This document shows positions 1 through 12,283 of a stretch of 64,000 nucleotides of DNA, in pieces. Source of the DNA: Parasponia andersonii (taxonomy: Eukaryota > Streptophyta > Magnoliopsida > Rosales > Cannabaceae). The number at the start of each line of letters is the position of its first letter. The stretch's first letter is position 1. Location: the NCBI GenBank assembly GCA_002914805.1, contig JXTB01000202.1:299741-363740 (forward strand), in the 5' to 3' direction. The notes beneath the pieces are model-generated. The model was not told where the DNA came from, searched no databases, and worked only from the letters and a program-made list of their open reading frames with translations. Made by a program: the position numbers and the translations under genes.

Positions 1-1829
1 AAGTAGTATAACTCCATCTTCTAAAGCTAAGCGTATAAAATGGTATCGAATCTGTATATGTTTCGTTCGAGCATGATAAACATGATTTTGCCAGATGAAT
101 AGCACTTTGCCTATCACAATGCAAAGTACTCTTATCATAATTCTAACCCAGTTCCTCTAAGAAACTTTGCAACCATATCAACTCCTTACTTGCTTCGGTC
201 ACAACAACAAATTTAGGTTCAGTTTTGGAGAAAGTTACAATTTTTTGTAGTTTTGAGACCTAACTGACTGTGCTACTACCTAATGTAAACACATATCCTG
301 TGATACTCTTTCTTCTATCTATATCAACAATCATGTCAGCATCAACGTAGCCTTGTTGACCCAAATATGTCTTTTTGAAATACATGGTCATGTCTATAGT
401 ACCTCTCAAGTACCTGAGAATCCACTTTACTGCTTCCCAGTTTTGTTTTTTCTGATTGCTCATATATCGACTCACAACTCTCACTGCATGAGCTATATCT
501 GGTCTTGTACATACCATGACATACATAAGACTGTGAATAGCATATGCATAATACACCTTCACCATCTAAGCTCTCTCTTATTCTCTCGAGGGCGACTGCT
601 CTTTGGTTAGTTTGAAGTAACTAGTCAAAGGAGTACTCACGCACTTTGCTCCTTCCATGTTGAATCTATAAGGCACATTCTTTACATACTCTTCCTGAGA
701 TAGCTTCAAGGTTCCATTCTTTCTATCTCTAGCAATCATCAGCCCAAAGATTTGCTTTGCAGTTCCCAAGTCCTTCATAGAGAATTCCTCTGATGATTCC
801 CTTTTGAGCTTATCAATCTCCTCCATGCATATTCTAGTAATTAACATATCATCTACATATAAAAGTAGAATGATATGGGAGATGTCAAATTTTTTAACAG
901 TAGTGATCTGTCTGGCACCTGAAGTGACCTTGTTACTTATAAAACTGTCAACCTTCTCTTACCATTGTCTTCGAACTTGTTTAAGACCATACATGCTCTT
1001 CTGAAGTTTGCACACTATTCTCTCCTTCTCTTGTACTTTGAAACTTTGTGGCTGTTTCATATAAATTTCCTCTTCTAAGCCACCATGGAGAAACATTGTC
1101 TTGACATCTAGCTACTCTATATGCGATCTTCTTTAGTCACCAATCTAAGTACTGTTCTGATAGTGATCAGTTTGATTATTGAAAAAAAATCTCGGTGTAA
1201 TTAATACCTTTCTTCTGCTGAAAACCTTTTATTACAAGCTTTGCCTTGTACCGCTTGTTGCCATCATATTTATCTTTTATTCGATAAACCCACTTGTTGT
1301 GTAACTTATTCTTCCTTTCTAGTAGTTTAGCCAACTCCTATGTCTAATTAGATAATAGCAAATCCATCTCATCTTTCACGGTAACTCCCACTTGGTTAAC
1401 TCATCATCTTGCACTGACTCTTTATAACTTTCTGGCTCACATTTATCCGTCAACAGAATGTAATGCAAGCATGGGAATATTTCTGTGGTGGTTTGATGAT
1501 TCTGGAGGATCTCCTAAGTTTCACCTCGAGAGTTACCACTTCTTCATGATTATTATTTTTCAGATCATTCACTGGGATGTCTTTCAATAGTACTCGTCAG
1601 TCTTCTTGACTTTAGGATATGCACCATTAGCTCTATTGCTCAACATGTCCTTGTACATCACATCTTCATTGAAAATAATACCTCTACTCTTTATGATCTT
1701 CCGATTTTGGTCATCCCAAAAACGATAATCAAACTCATCTTTGCCATTGCAAGCATAAGAAGAAAGATGGACTACTACATTGACCGTGATATATGAAGAT
1801 AGATTGAAATCAATCTTCAAGTGAGAGAT
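1..1829 (-). pseudogene. Ty1/copia retrotransposon polyprotein remnant
   Basis: Minus-strand fragments appear in the order expected for a copia element: an integrase C-terminal piece near 1760-1590 (YRFWDDQNRKIIKSR), reverse transcriptase pieces between about 1400 and 578 (MKDLGTAKQIFGL at 780-740), and an RNase H piece at 565-260 (DIDRRKSITGYVF). No reading frame exceeds about 107 codons, and the frame changes several times, so it cannot make a polyprotein. Gag and protease are absent. The 3' end of the element runs off the window at base 1. The pieces resemble the TNT1-94-like polyproteins common in plants. Just right of the integrase fragment, at 1811-1829, a purine-rich stretch (AAGTGAGAGA) looks like a plus-strand polypurine tract belonging to a different, oppositely oriented element, so this is probably a nested or rearranged insertion. 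Confidence 0.85.
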
Positions 1830-2439
1830 TGTCAAAGATAGTGGGTGCTGCCCACAATGAGTCAAAAAACAAAATTTTGTTTTTTTTTTTCTCCTTTGTC
1901 GACTCAACTATCCAGCCGTTTTTTTGTTGATAAAAAAAAATGGGAAAGGGGCAGTCATTGTTAGCTGCCAATTGTGTGAGAGGAGAGGGCTTTTGCCTTA
2001 TAAATAGACTCTCTTCTCATTCATCAATGCATCCCACAAAAAAAAAAAAAGAGAGAGAGAAATCCCATCAGAAAAGAAAAAAATGAGAGAGCTTTGTGGA
2101 ATTAAGAAAATATCCCAAAACTAATGAGTGTAAATGCACACAAAAATTGAGAATAAAATAGTATTTTTATTCTAAAAGTTAGAGAGTAAAATCTCTTGGG
2201 TGTATTTGGATTGTAAGGTACGTAAATACTTGTGCAAATTTTTTCCGTACAATGAAAGATGTATTGATAAATGAGAATGGGATCTATTTACAGGGCAAAA
2301 GCCCTCCCCCTTCACACACGGTTGGCAGCCATCCCATTTTTTTGTCAACAAAAAACAACTGGATTGTTGAGCTGACAAAAAGACAAATGCAAAGTTTTAT
2401 TTTTTGACTCATTGTGGGCAGCGCCCACTATCTTTAACA
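1830..2439. repeat. 610-bp inverted-repeat element with LTR-like ends
   Basis: The left end reads TGTCAAAGATAGTGGGTGCT and the right end, read on the minus strand, TGTTAAAGATAGTGGGCGCT. The two arms stay similar for about 200 bases: both continue with CCCACAATGAGTCAAAAAA, a GGGCTTTTGCC block, a TAAATAG box and a CATCAAT/TATCAAT block. The unpaired centre is about 2050-2230. Ends of the TG...CA kind, a TATA-like box and a polypurine tract just left of 1830 suggest LTR sequence in two opposed copies, but a fold-back transposon would look similar. No coding capacity is visible. Confidence 0.7.
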
Positions 2440-2795
2440 GAAAACACCAGCATAAACGAACCACTAAAACCATTCTACCACTTACTCCTTTGAAAATCCA
2501 GGTATAGCTAGCATGTTAATTAGGTCTACTGTTAGGACTCGTTCACCTTATGCAATAGGGTTGCTTTTTTCGAAAAACAAAGTGAAGCTTACTGCTAGTT
2601 CTTTATGGTGTCTAGGAGAGAAATTTATTTCAGGTTTCCGGTTTATTTTTTTTCCTTCATAAAATCCTCTTCTTGTTTATATTGTACTGCTTTTAAAGGA
2701 CAATATTAAGATTTACGTCATCCAACTTGCAGAAACAAGCAGCAGAATACATGGAAAAGGTTCGCGGAGCTGTTCTTAGGTACATGACAGTTTAG
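2440..2795 (+). pseudogene. Candidate terminal exons of an unidentified gene
   Basis: A coding-like island lies directly after the inverted-repeat element. A first open stretch ends at 2501 before GTATAGC. A second runs from 2733, after a CTTGCAG acceptor, to a TAG at 2793-2795 and encodes KQAAEYMEKVRGAVLRYMTV. The two join in phase 0, and the intron would be about 231 bp. A GTGAGTAAG at 2802 could be the donor of an intron in the 3' untranslated region. I do not recognise the product. If real, it is the 3' end of a plus-strand gene whose upstream exons are absent, since the transposon boundary is at about 2439. It could also be chance; splice sites plus a short ORF are weak evidence. Confidence 0.3.
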
Positions 2796-2802
2796 TTCTC
2801 AG

Positions 2803-5158
2803 GTGAGTAAGATGTTATCTTTCTCATCTTTCTTTTTCATGACATTTTAATAGTAGTAAACTATTATATTATAAAGAGATGCTTGATGTTTTGGAATTCG
2901 GAGTACTTAAAGCAGAATCATATGTTCTTTGAACATAAGTATGGAAACAGTTTTCTAATTTATATGGTCACAGTAGCCAGTAGGTAATTGTGATGATTGG
3001 ACTCCACTTTTGTTATTATTTGCACATGAATTTGCATGCAAACGGTATTTATTTATTTAGCTTTTTTACGCAACCTAATAGCTAGTTCATTTCAATCGCT
3101 GTGTGGATATCGTTTCCAAGGTTAATACTGCACGAAAGAGCAATGCTAAGGCACATATGGTGCTAAACACTGTGATGTGAAACCTTGCATATAAATTTAG
3201 AGGTGTAGGACTCATTCGTATTTGTATGTTGTGCTTGGCTCCACAAGAGTCTTTTGGCGTTTTTCTGCGTGAAATCGCATCATCACTCTTAACATGCATT
3301 ACTTTACAATGCCTTCCATAAAAGTCGAGTTTCTCTCTTTTTTGTCCCCCCTCACCCCGGATTACTTCTCTGCTTAACAAATATTAATTCATAAGCATGA
3401 CTGGTGAAAATAATTAAAGCAGAATATGGTTACTGATTTGGAAAGCACTGACAAAGCATAAAGTTCAATAACTAGAAATATATTGCAGTAAGCCTCTTTT
3501 TCCGTTGTAAAATATGTAGGCTGACCAGTCTATGATGAGCAGCTGTTGAAGTCTGAGCTCTGAAAACTTAAGGATTAGATAAGATTTTCCCATTTGAAGA
3601 TCTGGGAAGAAAAAAGAGAAATCATAATTTGGAAGGATGGAGAGTTAAAATGCTAACCAAAGAATGGCCAAAAAAGAAAAACATGGGTGTGGGCCAATCT
3701 TTCATTTCTGTCCTTGAAAGGTATTGGTTGTCACATGGTTGATAATTTGAACCAATGTCTTGCATAATGTATACATATCTTTTGACCTTTACACTAAAGA
3801 AAAGAAGATATTACTTTGTTCTTGAAGTTAAGTAAAAGTATAAGCAATGTTTCAAATGCTCTTTCTCTCTATCCCTGAGCACTGTAAAATGAGATTCTTG
3901 GAGAATCGTATCATAATTTGCTTTAGTATATTGTTGAGTCATTATCTTTTAGGAAGACACTTGTCACTTTAAACCTTGTGAGTAATTTCACCAAGGAAGA
4001 GATGTAGACTTGCATTATTGTATATATTACCTTGCATTCAGTACGGGAACTATCCAGAACCATCGACAGCCAAGCAGAGATCTTAAAACTCTCCTTGATA
4101 TGCGTTTTCTAGAGTTCCAAAGCAGCGAAAACCGTATGATTTTTTTTTTTTGGGCCTTAAAAATAATGAATTCTTCTGTCCACAACGTCTTATCGATTAA
4201 TTGCACGACAACTACGTATATTAGCTGAAATAGCATTTGTGGCATTTATTGTTTACTATTGGATGGTATATATCAATAATTGTCTCATATATGCTTCTCG
4301 GCCAAACCTCTGCCCCTGCCCCTCAATATGCCTAGGTCCCAAACTCTATTGAATCCTATGTATTGAAGCACATTGGTTGTGCATTAAATCTTACAAAAGA
4401 GTTAGGCACCCATTTACTAGCCGTGTATGTATGTTATTACTGCATCGCTTGAGGTAGAAACAAAAATATGAGATGAGAAATTCAAATAAAACACGTGTGA
4501 GATCAAGTTTCCTACAAAACTAAGCAAAGAAGAAGAGCTTTACCAAAATAAGTAATTATATATACGAAAGAGGAGTGTCATGTATGGTTGATGTCTTTCA
4601 ATGCAATCACATCATATACGCGTATAATTGAAATACCCTGTACTAGAAATTTGCTAAGAACCACACTGAAAGAAGTGAGCTCTACTCGTAAATTACTTCT
4701 ACTCTTAAATTTGTTAGTGGGAAGCAGGAATTTTTTTTTTTTTCTATCCATCTAATAATGTTTTAATAGCAGTTACAAAATATAATTGACTGATTCTTTT
4801 AAAATACTTTTAGATGTCAAAATCTACCTAGGGACATCAAAAGGGTTAAAATAGACAAAGAATGCGAGACGTGTTTTGTCAGTGCCTGGTGTTAAACAGT
4901 AACCCCTAGCATTACTCTGGAAATACTAGTCACAATGATTTCTAAAGGTGGAATTGAGCATTTTTTAAAGTGACAACGAAATAACAAAAAAAAAAAAAAA
5001 GATGATAGAGTGACACTGAGATAGAACACAGAAAAAAGCAATAATAAGAGGAATAGAAAAAGTAAAACATGTGAACTTTGAACCTACTTTAACCTACTTT
5101 AACTGAATCTCATAAGAAGCTAAAGATATGAACAAAGACAATAACCTATGAAACTCCC
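2803..5158. other. Intergenic, no gene seen
   Basis: AT-rich spacer between the exon remnants and the first PMEI gene. The short reading frames here (for example 3380-3087 on the minus strand) have no recognisable family signature. Poly-A/T runs occur at 4140, 4730 and 4986. The last few hundred bases should contain the PMEI promoter, but only the TATA box is clear. Confidence 0.6.
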
Positions 5159-5166
5159 TATATATA
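5159..5166 (+). promoter_or_regulatory. TATA box of PMEI gene 1
   Basis: TATATATA, 59 bases before the ATG at 5225, followed by an A/C-rich leader typical of plant mRNAs. Transcription would start near 5190-5195, leaving a short 5' leader. Confidence 0.6.
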
Positions 5167-5224
5167 GAAACTTCCACACACTCATTGCATTCATCACAAA
5201 CCCCCCCCCAAAAAAAAAAAATAA

Positions 5225-5872
5225 ATGGCAAAACTTGGCTTTTCCTTAGTGGTTCTCTCTTCCCTTCTAGTCTTGCTCAACATTTTAAACCAAGTAGAGT
5301 CAGCCATAACCATAACCAAACAAGACTCAAACTCGTTAGATTTCATCAAAGCCTCATGCAAAGCCACCACCTACCCATCACTCTGCGTCCGCTCCCTCTC
5401 ATCCTACGCCGACAAGATACGACAAAGCCAACGCCAGCTGGCCCAGACGGCCCTAGCAGTGAGCCTTTCCAGGGCCCAATCCGCCGCGGACTTCGTGTCC
5501 AAGATGACAAGTGTCAAAGGGATAAAGCCCAGAGAGCTCGGAGCCGTGAAAGACTGCACAGAGAACATGGGCGACACCATCGACCGGCTCAGCCAGTCGA
5601 TCCGGGAACTGGGCCACATGGGCCGGGCCGCGGGCCAGGACTTCGCGTGGCATGTGAGTAATGTCCAGACCTGGGTCAGCGCCGCGCTCACGGACGAGAA
5701 CACGTGCCTTGATGGGTTCGCGGGGCGTTACATGGATGGGAATGTTAAGACTGCGATTAGGACAAGGGTGGTCGGTGTTGCTCAAGTCACTAGTAATGCT
5801 CTGGCCTTGGTTAATCGCTTTGCCTCCAAACATGCACCAGCTTCTTCCATGGCTGCTGCCCAAGAGCCTTGA
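5225..5872 (+). CDS. Pectin methylesterase inhibitor (PMEI domain), copy 1
   Basis: A 215-residue secreted protein of the plant invertase/pectin methylesterase inhibitor family, '21 kDa protein' subgroup. Residues 1-27 form a signal peptide with a leucine/valine-rich core. The mature four-helix bundle carries the four conserved cysteines, C45, C54, C111 and C161, which in this family form disulfides 1-2 and 3-4. The signature VQTWVSAALTDENTC precedes the last cysteine. Family members bind pectin methylesterase in the cell wall and block its active-site cleft, which controls pectin de-esterification; some paralogues inhibit invertase instead, and sequence alone cannot decide which. The gene has no intron, as is usual. 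The ATG follows a short A-rich leader behind a TATA box. The coding sequence is more GC-rich than its surroundings. It is the first of three tandem paralogues, with an extra alanine-rich C-terminal tail (ASSMAAAQEP). Confidence 0.93.
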   Translation: MAKLGFSLVVLSSLLVLLNILNQVESAITITKQDSNSLDFIKASCKATTYPSLCVRSLSSYADKIRQSQRQLAQTALAVSLSRAQSAADFVSKMTSVKGIKPRELGAVKDCTENMGDTIDRLSQSIRELGHMGRAAGQDFAWHVSNVQTWVSAALTDENTCLDGFAGRYMDGNVKTAIRTRVVGVAQVTSNALALVNRFASKHAPASSMAAAQEP

Positions 5873-5916
5873 ATTGAATATTTTGTCTTAGTGAGGTGGC
5901 TATAAGATGTAAATCT

Positions 5917-5920
<4 letters not shown>

Positions 5921-5993
<73 letters not shown>
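5921..5993. repeat. Compound (TA)n(GA)n microsatellite
   Basis: About 17 TA units run directly into about 19 GA units, some 50 bases after the PMEI 1 stop codon, so probably inside its 3' untranslated region. Length variation between individuals would be expected. Confidence 0.95.
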
Positions 5994-5996
<3 letters not shown>

Positions 5997-7947
5997 ATGT
6001 TAAGATTGAGTAAGGTTTTGTCTAAATGGGTCTAATATATGGTGCTGTTACATTTGAAAATTAATGTAACACGTATAATCTCCAAGTATGGTTTTGTAAT
6101 GTAATAGGCTTATTTATGATCTTTGGGCTTTGTCTACTATTTGTGATGAACTTATAGAAATACTTTTGGCGTAAGATGAAACTAGAAGACTGCTTGAATC
6201 ATTGTAAGTATAGTACTTTAGCTTATAATGAGCTCTTATAAGCTCTCCAATTGAAATGGTTGGTTCAATTTTCCGGGTTCAGTTCATGGAATAATAATTG
6301 GTTTACTTCCCATATAGTTAATTAGTACTACTTGATCATTTCCTCTTCAGATTAGAACGTTTTAGTTTTGAAGGAGAAATGTTTTGAGCAAGTTTCTGAA
6401 CTATCTCTTATACCCAGTTGTTACGTCCAAGTTCCAACCTGCAAAACTAGCCACTAATATCATGTTTGTAAACATGTTTTAACATTAAGTAACACTGGGG
6501 ACCCAAAATATATACAAAATATTTTGTCATTGTTCTTAACTACTCATAATTTTTAAAATATCAGATCATACCATTTAAATGAGTGACTAAAATAAATATG
6601 ACACATGATTGTATATGTATATTATGTGTGTCCATAACATCAATCTTACATATTTAGAGAAATAAATTGGGATGCCTAAAAAATTAAACGAACCGCCTGA
6701 TCAAAGAATTGGCTTCTAATCATATATGTATATAGGGAGGGAGTAAGTACTAGGAATATTTTATCCTGTGGATAGGAAAATTAATATGAATGATAATTAC
6801 AATTGAATTTATTAGAACGAATTTCAACAAAAATTAGGTGATAGCATTTCGACTCTTAATTCTTTTTCATTTTAGTACTCCATGTTGCATCTATTACGTA
6901 TACTTTCTCTTACTGAAGAGGGTTTCTTCTTGGTCAAAAAAAAAAAAGAAAAAAAAAGAAGAGGGTTTCTTCCTACATCTATTTATTATTGCACACTTAT
7001 TTTCTGGTAACATTAATCTAGATATTCAAAAATCTACTTTAGATTATTCTCATAAGATGTTTATTTATGTTATATAGTCGACAATTACCTAATTTATGGT
7101 CCGCACCAAGGAGAACCAGGCTACAGTTTGCCCACATTATGCGGCCTAAACTATTTAAATAAAGTTGATTGATAATTTGATTAATTAATGAAACGAGTAT
7201 TATATCTGCCCACATATATCTTTGATTGTATTTAGCACTCACGTTTGTCTAAACTTTTGGACTGGCCGCTTCTACCCGCAGACCACCAATTTGATTGTAG
7301 TGACCACAACATAAAAAGACGTAAATACTTTATTCAGAGACTTATCTTCTTAGGCCTTTTTCATATTTTTTTAATGAAATTTTCATATTCTTTTTAATAC
7401 ATAGTTTTTCACACATAAAATTCAGCAGTAATTAACCAGCAAAAAGGGCTCCAGTAGCAACGCCGGTTTCAAATGGGAAATGGTTTGATTACGTTGAACT
7501 CTAAGATATATATTTAAAAATAACTAAAGACGAGCTAGTAATATATAGTTAATGAACTTCATATTCTGTTTCGTTAAAGATTGTGCTTTCATGACGAATT
7601 TGCAATATTGTTAACTAAACAGCCTAAGAGCCTACGTGGACATGCTAAACACATAATGCCAAATTTTAGCATTTAAACCCCTCTCCAAAAAAAATATATC
7701 TCTAATAAGGCTAAGCTTTAGCATAATTTTTTAGTAATGTGCTATTTTTGTGCCAAGTGTAACACTAAAAAAAAAAACACGTACTAAAATTTAGTATGAG
7801 TTCTAAATTTACAATATTAATTATCATATGATGTAATGATGATAGTTAAATAACAAAACAATAATAGTTAGAATAATGGAATTTTTTTTATGATGTTTAA
7901 ATACAAAATAACTTTTTTTTAATACGATAGCATTTGAGTATAATCTA

Positions 7948-7981
<34 letters not shown>

Positions 7982-8340
7982 TAAATTTAACATTTTTACA
8001 CTATAATATGCTAAATTTGGCATGAGAACACATTCTTTTACATTAGAGATTGTCTAAAATCAAATGTGTTTTTCATGAGTAGTTGATCATTATTTGGTCT
8101 CAATAACTCACCCATCGACTAAGAAAAGTTGGATTGTGGGAATGAGATATGGCAGCATAATCAGCTAATTAGCAAATGGGAAAAGTGGAAGTTGGATTCC
8201 ATACTACATATTAGACCTCTACAAATATATTCATGCTAAAAAGGATGTAATAGTGTCAAATTCAGTATGCCACGTTAAATTTAGCACATATTTTTTAGGT
8301 TTTATTTCAATATATGAAAGCTAAAAATGTAAAGCTATTT
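5994..8340. other. Intergenic, AT-rich, possible decayed MITE
   Basis: No gene is seen. An (AT)n run lies at about 7951-7979. Between about 7630 and 8060, blocks such as GCCAAATTTTAGCAT (left) and GCTAAATTTGGCATGA (right) are inverted with respect to each other, which may mark the ends of an old miniature transposon, but I could not fix its borders. Confidence 0.4.
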
Positions 8341-8946
8341 TGTATTTAGATATTATTTTTATTTACAAACCATATGTTTTCACTACGAAATTTTATTATT
8401 TTATCATCCATTTATTAATTATAAAAACTCCATTACACTCCTAAATATGTGAATAATTTTATTTATTTAATAAAATATGCGAGTATACAATAGTAAATGA
8501 GAGCTATAATTTATAAAAACTTTAGTGAGAATAAAATTGTAAATAAAAGAAAAATACAAAAAAACAAATGTCTACATATATCACCCTTTTGGCTATATTG
8601 TGAAATGTATACATATTTTAGATTTAAAAATAATGGTAATATTTTGTATTTAGATATTATTTTTATGTACAAACTATATGTTTTCACTACAAACTTTTAT
8701 TATTTTATCATCCATTTATTAATTATAAAAACTCCATTATACTCCTAAATATATGAATAATATTATTTTTTTAATAAAATACGCGAGTAGTACAATAGTG
8801 AATGAGAGCTATAATTTATAAAAACTTTAGTGAGGATAAAATTATAAATAAAAGAAAAATACAAAAAAATTGTCTACATATAACACCTTTTTGGCTATAT
8901 TGTGAAATGTATACATATTTTAGATTTAAAAAGAATGGTAATATTT
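8341..8946. repeat. Tandem duplication, two 304-bp units
   Basis: Both units start with TGTATTTAGATATTATTTTT (8341 and 8645) and end with AATGGTAATATTT. They differ by scattered substitutions and a few small indels, so the duplication is not recent. There are no coding frames beyond short AT-rich ones and no sign of further copies on either side. Confidence 0.9.
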
Positions 8947-9115
8947 GAAATTTTAAAATTTTAACTAATTTTATAACAATAATATTGTAAATTTAAACAT
9001 ATACTAGTGATAATATTTAAATTTAAATACATGCTATAATGGCAATGTTGCAAATTAACATATATGATAAATTTAACATATGTTATTCTTTATATTATAT
9101 TTGACATAATATATA

Positions 9116-10402
9116 GGGTTAATGGTATCATTGGTCCCCAATTTATTACTATTTTGGCATATTGGTCCCCAACATTTTTTTGTGGTATTTAAGTACTAAA
9201 CATTTTTCTTTTTGACACCATTGGTTTTTTTGGTATATTCTATCCAAAATTCTGTTAAAATTCATTTAAATGAGATAAATTTTGCATCATCGATCTCGAT
9301 TTTTCAACTATTTAACAATCTAGTCCTTATTTTTTTTTTGTATTTATATTTCCGATTAACAATATTGTTTCTGCCAATCTTTAGGAAAATTAAAATTCAA
9401 AGATGAATATAAAATAAACAATTTATTTTAAAACTAAATTCAAAAAAGAAGAAAATTATACTAATAAACCTTAGTTTATGTCATACTGTAATAACTTTAT
9501 GAACAAAAAATAATTATCTTACTATTTTTAAAATTAAAAAAAATCACATACATATTTTTATACTAGTCAAATTTCACTGAAAATTTACTATATCCATTAA
9601 TTTTCATTTAATTACAAATGATTGTTCTAAAAATTAATTAACTATTTGCTAGTAAATAAGTCTGAAAAGTTTTATATTTTTCCATTTCTTTATGTTATTC
9701 TAAACAAAATAACTAATTTTTTACACGTAAAAACTAAGTCAACAATTTAAACTTTAAATTTTAGTTTCAGCAAAAGAAATACCTACATATTTTTTAAATT
9801 CAAAAAATTTATACCCATACCTATATGTTATTCTTATTTTCAAAAAGTTAAAATATTTACAGAAAAACTTCATATGGACTAATATAAAATAGGCAAAATA
9901 AGGACAAATAGTATAAATTTTTGAAATTTCAAAATATGGAGGTACTTTTTTTTTTCTTGACAGAAATCAAAACTTAATGTTTAAATTGGAGAAAGGATAA
10001 ACATGAAGGTATTTTTTTGACAGATAACTCAAAAAGTAATATAGTTACACATTGAGGTTTCATAGATTTTTTTTCATTTTTTTTTGCCAAGCAATTTCAT
10101 TATTATTGTTTTTATTTTAGGAGATATTACTATAATTTTGATAAAAATTAATGCCAAAAAATATTGCTAATTGGATATATGAATTCCAAAAAAAAAAATT
10201 TTTAAAAAAAGAACAATTTGTTAAACAATTTAGTCAATAGAGATTAATCGCATAAAATTTCTCCGATTTAAATGAATTCTAATGGAATATTGTATGTAAT
10301 ATGTCAAAAGAATTAACAGTGTCAAAAAAAATATTAAATGCTAAAAAAAGAGTTAAGAACTAATATGGGTAGCAGATTAGAGACCAATAATATTATTTAC
10401 CC
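9116..10402. mobile_element. Non-autonomous Mutator-like element (1.29 kb, long TIRs)
   Basis: The ends are inverted copies: the left begins GGGTTAATGGTATCATTGGT, the right on the minus strand GGGTAAATAATATTATTGGT. Similarity between arms continues for about 220 bases, including shared AATTCATTTAAAT and TTTGACA blocks. Flanking 9-base target duplications are nearly perfect: TAATATATA at 9107-9115 and TAGTATATA at 10403-10411. Long terminal inverted repeats with 9-base duplications are the hallmark of Mutator-like (MULE) elements. The interior is AT-rich with no transposase frame, so movement would need a transposase supplied elsewhere. Confidence 0.75.
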
Positions 10403-10411
10403 TAGTATATA

Positions 10412-12198
10412 AAGTGTGCTAAAAATTATATTAAATATAATAAACAATTAGAGACATATATTTTCTGAACAATGATTAAAAATATCGTAAATATAATATT
10501 TGCATCAGTTATACACTCTCATTTGAATATAATAGAGTGAAATTTATAACTATGAAAAAATAAAAAACTAAAAAACCAAGGTGGGAAAACACATGTTTAT
10601 GAAGGCTTAATCAATCGAGGAAAGCAAGAAAAAACTTCCCGTTGCCCCACAAAGTGATTTCACTGATTTGAGGACCAATGAAGCTATAAAAGTTGCTAAT
10701 AGACAGGACCTAAAGGAGGCCACATGGAGTTATTTAACATACACTCTCTCAGTCTTGGCCTCTTGAGCATACTTCAAGGAAAGCTTTCTTTTGTTGATGC
10801 CAATTAAAGTGGAGAGTGTTAAGGCATCATTATGGGCCTCCTATGATAAATTGATAATACTACTTTAATTTGTTAGTGAATGAAAGAATCTCATATCTAT
10901 AAAGTTTTCACTTTTTGAAATTTTTAGGCTGAATAGCTTTGTTCTTGTCTAGTGTGGAGATGACTTTTTGTCGCATCAAACTTGAATTGCCATATAACCA
11001 AAAGAAAGTAGATCAGTGTGGGACTTGGACTACTTGAACTTCAGTTTGACATGGAGTCACCTGAGTGCCTTAGTTCACATTAGAGGCCAAAATAGTGCTC
11101 CATGCATGCGTCTACTAAACATAATATTTCTTTTCTTTTCTTTTTTGGTAATTTTTCGTTTTTCATTTTTGTGAGGGTCATTATCAAAAAGATTAATTAA
11201 TCAAGAAATGACAGATGATGTAGTTCCTCAAAATATTCACTTAGCATTGTTTCTGTTAATTTTATTTCCTTTTTGGTTCTAAGGGACATGATCTGATCCT
11301 TTTATCATTTTCGTAACTGACTTACATTTTTTTTTTCTCTAATATTTTCTGATTAATATTTGTTTAGATAAAATTCTCATAAGACATTTTATGGGACGAC
11401 ATTATTCAAAGAGATTGTTTCAACATGACTTATAATACCCACCCTAGTTTGTTATTTTATATTTCCCTCGGATTGCTTTAACTTTCTAAATATTTCATTT
11501 TATTTGCTGGTTTTAGGGTTCTTGATGAGCAAGAGTGCCAATCTAGTTAGTATTCCTGATGCTGCTTCTTCAAATTTGAATAAGTTTCCGCTTTAAAAAA
11601 AAAAAAAAGAACACTTAGCACTAATCTTAATGTCTTGCTTAAACCATCATTATCCTAGACAAGTCATCTATTACTTGTCGTATACCAATGTTAATTTCAT
11701 ATTTGAGAAAATAACAAATCGATCACGTCAGAGGTCACAGAGCGAGGAAATTAAGAAGTTTCCCATTTGGGAGAATCCAAGTTAGGATTAGAATATAACC
11801 TAATTATATATTTATGTAAAACTTTTAAATGCTTGAAAGAAATGATAAAAGTGACTAGTCCAATTCGCAAGTAATCTTCAACCCCATAATAAATTACGTG
11901 CACGATGTTTTATGCTCTGATTATGATGTACTAATCGAATTTGATACAACTGAAATTCCATTTTTCATACATATCAAAACACTCATCTGTAACTATCTAG
12001 TATCTGGTGTCCATACTTAATATAATAAATTTATTTAAACCTTGTCTTGACGATATAAGTAACTTGCAAATCTACATCTGCCTCTGACTGGGGCCATGTT
12101 TCCATGCCTCTTAAAAAAAAAAAAATATCACAACTTTTGAACCCATATTTTTTTCATGGGACCCAAAAAATTTGGGAACTGTGAACCACAAGCTCTTC
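10412..12198. other. Intergenic, upstream of PMEI gene 2
   Basis: AT-rich spacer with no supported gene. It should include the PMEI 2 promoter in its last several hundred bases, but no regulatory motif other than the TATA box at 12199 stood out. Confidence 0.5.
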
Positions 12199-12205
12199 TA
12201 TAAAA
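12199..12205 (+). promoter_or_regulatory. TATA box of PMEI gene 2
   Basis: TATAAAA, 85 bases before the ATG at 12284. It fits a transcription start near 12230, followed by a purine-rich leader. Confidence 0.55.
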
Positions 12206-12283
12206 TGATCAACCCTCCTCCTAAAATTTTTAATCTCACCAAAAAAATAAATAAAAGAAGAAAGATATTTGAGTCAACTAGAG

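Noticed and set aside
5185..5863. Several open frames overlapping PMEI copy 1 on both strands
   Set aside because: Shadows of a GC-rich coding sequence; only the 5225 frame has a signal peptide and the family cysteines.
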